Shown: piece by piece, positions 62,735 to 64,000 of the stretch
Numbering within the stretch: the stretch's first letter is position 1
Layout of the letters: every line of letters begins with the position of its first letter
DNA from: Cryomorphaceae bacterium
GTDB taxonomy: Bacteria; Bacteroidota; Bacteroidia; Flavobacteriales; ECT2AJA-044
Length of the DNA: 64,000 nucleotides
Assembly: GCA_017798125.1 (NCBI GenBank)
Contig: CP059070.1
Coordinates: 372,001 to 436,000, forward strand
Reading direction: 5' to 3'
Position numbers and translations under genes: made by a program
Notes under the pieces: model-generated
What the model saw: only the letters and a program-made list of their open reading frames with translations
The model's database searches: none
Told to the model about the DNA's origin: nothing

Positions 62735-63307
62735 TCAGCTAAAGTGACGTTCGATCAATTCCATGAATCGAGTTTCAAACTCCTCTTGCTCGGACCAATT
62801 GTAATCCGGCTTGACGACGTGTTCCACGAAGTTGCGCGCTTCCACGAAGGTGCTCATGGTGTTCAATTGGGAAATGACCCGGTTGAAATCGTCCTGATTG
62901 CGATCAAAGAGCTTGTTGACAAAGGCCCATCGATCATTGAAGTCAATTAAAATCTTTGAGGGTTGCGGGCCCTTCTTGTCTCCCGAAGTCACCGCCGGGA
63001 TGGCCGTTTCTACTTGGGCGACCTGCTCGGGTTCTGGTGTTTCCGCTTTTACCTCAACTGCCTTAGGCACCTCAGGTGCAGGAGTTGCGGATTTCGGAGA
63101 TGAAGGCAGGGGATCCGATGCCATCAATCGGTCCGCGGGCGGAGCCGGGGGAATGGCCGACTTTGGATTCTGCTCTTCCGCATAGCGCAATTCCACCAAT
63201 CCCTCGTACACGTCACGGGCCAAATGAACCAATTCACTAGCCTCGGCAGAGTCCCAATTCGTACGCAGTTGTTCCAATCGCGCCGCAAGGCGCTCCTTTG
63301 CTTTCAT
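62735..63307 (-). CDS. Conserved protein with Pro-rich linker, unknown function
   Basis: 190 residues. N-terminal helix (about 1-45), a Pro/Ala/Glu-rich linker (about 50-110) and a conserved C-terminal part (about 115-190: [53 protein letters not shown]). The tail resembles conserved flavobacterial proteins of unknown role encoded near tdk (memory, unverified). Likely first gene of a unit with rsmI. TACCTTTA about 20 nt upstream is a near -7 match. Confidence 0.75.
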   Translation of the reverse strand: MKAKERLAARLEQLRTNWDSAEASELVHLARDVYEGLVELRYAEEQNPKSAIPPAPPADRLMASDPLPSSPKSATPAPEVPKAVEVKAETPEPEQVAQVETAIPAVTSGDKKGPQPSKILIDFNDRWAFVNKLFDRNQDDFNRVISQLNTMSTFVEARNFVEHVVKPDYNWSEQEEFETRFMELIERHFS

Positions 63308-63361
63308 CGATGTCCGTTTATTCTCGTTAAAGGTATATTTTTACGCTATATTTCCCTGACG

Positions 63362-63949
63362 ATGTTTCTGGAAAACACCATAAATCACACCAAGCAGAGT
63401 GGCTGGATCGAGGTCATCACGGGCTGCATGTTTAGCGGCAAGACCGAAGAGCTCATCCGACGATTGAAGCGAGCGAAATTCGCCAAGCAACAGGTGGAGA
63501 TTTTTAAGCCAACGGTTGATGATCGATACGATCAGACCGCTGTGGTGTCCCATGATCAAAACGCCATTCAGAGCACGCCCGTACCTGCGGCGGCCAATAT
63601 TTTGATTCTCGCTCAGAACGTCGACGTGGTAGGGATTGACGAAGCGCAATTCTTTGATGACGAAATTGTCAATGTCTGTAATCAACTGGCGAACGAAGGA
63701 AAACGTGTCATTGTCGCGGGCTTGGACTTGGATTACAAAGGGGTGCCCTTCGGGCCGATGCCCTTTCTCATGGCCCACGCCGAGTACGTCACCAAGGTAC
63801 ACGCCATCTGCGCGGAGACCGGTAACCTTGCTCATTATTCACATCGCATTACCGCCGAAGAAGACCTCATCGTGCTTGGAGAGAGCAATGAATATGAGCC
63901 TCTTTCGCGATCGGCCTTTCAAGAAGCCCAGAAAAAGACCGAGTCGTGA
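63362..63949 (+). CDS. tdk: Thymidine kinase (type II)
   Basis: 195 residues. Walker [11 protein letters not shown] and the catalytic Glu94 in GIDEAQFF. The start at 63362 aligns with the family; the frame is open far upstream. The structural zinc site is eroded: the first Cys pair reads C-x2-T (CAET) and the C-terminal RxCH is RSAF. The core motifs for phosphorylating thymidine are intact. TATATTTC upstream is a near -7 match. A similar loss is seen in other Bacteroidota (memory). Confidence 0.93.
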   Translation: MFLENTINHTKQSGWIEVITGCMFSGKTEELIRRLKRAKFAKQQVEIFKPTVDDRYDQTAVVSHDQNAIQSTPVPAAANILILAQNVDVVGIDEAQFFDDEIVNVCNQLANEGKRVIVAGLDLDYKGVPFGPMPFLMAHAEYVTKVHAICAETGNLAHYSHRITAEEDLIVLGESNEYEPLSRSAFQEAQKKTES

Positions 63950-64000
63950 AGTATTCGGTCCAACAAGTGGCCGAATTCACGCATGGAGAACTCCATGCTT
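63946..64000 (+). CDS. MurF or MurF-alanine racemase fusion, N-terminus (partial)
   Basis: GTG 63946 overlaps the tdk stop by 4 bp (GTGA) and gives [18 protein letters not shown] before the window ends. This resembles the start of MurF (UDP-MurNAc-tripeptide:D-Ala-D-Ala ligase). In Bacteroidota, murF fused to alanine racemase often follows tdk, so the fusion is likely, but only 18 residues are visible. Confidence 0.55.
   Translation, partial: MKYSVQQVAEFTHGELHA

Noticed and set aside
63744-63759. Palindrome-like GCCC-TTC-GGGC with GAT in tdk
   Set aside because: It codes for the conserved PFGPM motif of thymidine kinases, and the outer arm pair is mismatched; chance is likely.
1-64000. tRNA, rRNA, CRISPR, insertion sequence or prophage
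   Set aside because: None was seen on reading the window. The holin-like gene at 33167 belongs to a chromosomal family and has no phage neighbours. A tRNA or RNA-family search was not possible here.

Overview
The window comes from a member of the Bacteroidota, most likely a marine flavobacterium of the Cryomorphaceae/Schleiferiaceae kind (family level is inference). The evidence is direct: many genes are preceded by the Bacteroidota -7 promoter element TAnnTTTG, often only 4-5 nt before the start codon and with no Shine-Dalgarno sequence; there are type IX secretion (T9SS) sorting domains of both type A and type B; and there are lineage-typical genes (DUF3098 between ftsX and uppP, fused DAHP synthase/chorismate mutase, a DnaG without zinc ligands, tdk followed by a murF/alr start). 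Base composition looks close to half GC except for an AT-richer stretch around 43,980-44,760.

Layout. 1-5,014: end of a polysaccharide deacetylase, three single-domain rhodaneses, and membrane or polymer glycosyltransferases. 2,830-8,848 (minus): one compact operon of an FAD oxidoreductase, a membrane polyferredoxin, a YwqK/MORN-repeat protein and two family-2 glycosyltransferases. 8,946-24,505: an outer-membrane protein, DUF547 and membrane proteins, purine nucleoside phosphorylase, a TIGR04282 transferase, an S9 peptidase, LD-carboxypeptidase, yraN, metG, trpS, plsC, gatC, a 7TM/SnoaL-like pair and an M28 peptidase. 24,573-33,532: bacilliredoxin, tadA, aspS, a ClC transporter, yaaA, a TPR hybrid histidine kinase, a TerB-DnaJ protein and a holin-like protein. 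33,603-43,170: M1 aminopeptidase, a secreted T9SS serine protease, an M23 peptidase, a DUF3108 protein and leuS. 43,232-44,764: a decayed T9SS region. 44,765-55,290: ftsX-DUF3098-uppP-truB, an unknown membrane protein, queA-ispD, an amidohydrolase, rlmN, a polyprenyl synthase and dnaG. 55,445-64,000: a TonB-dependent receptor, a PhoD-like phosphatase, recJ, aroG/chorismate mutase, rsmI, an unknown protein, tdk and the start of murF/alr.

Most genes are housekeeping (translation, tRNA/rRNA modification, envelope, replication, aromatic amino acids) with a secretory and proteolytic layer typical of a polymer-degrading marine bacterium. No tRNA, rRNA, CRISPR array, prophage or insertion sequence was seen.

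The most unusual signal is not a gene. It is a dispersed family of 16-nt hairpins of the form NNNCC-TAC-GGN'N'N'-GAT, with arms that co-vary (GGGCC/GGCCC, GTGCC/GGCAC, GCGCC/GGCGC, GGCCC/GGGCC) and a constant GAT on one side. Copies lie in both orientations, mostly inside genes. Other notable points are a T9SS type-B gene broken by one in-frame stop beside a headless type-A sorting domain, five promoters placed for leaderless mRNAs, and tail-to-tail gene pairs whose stop codons interlock by exactly four bases.
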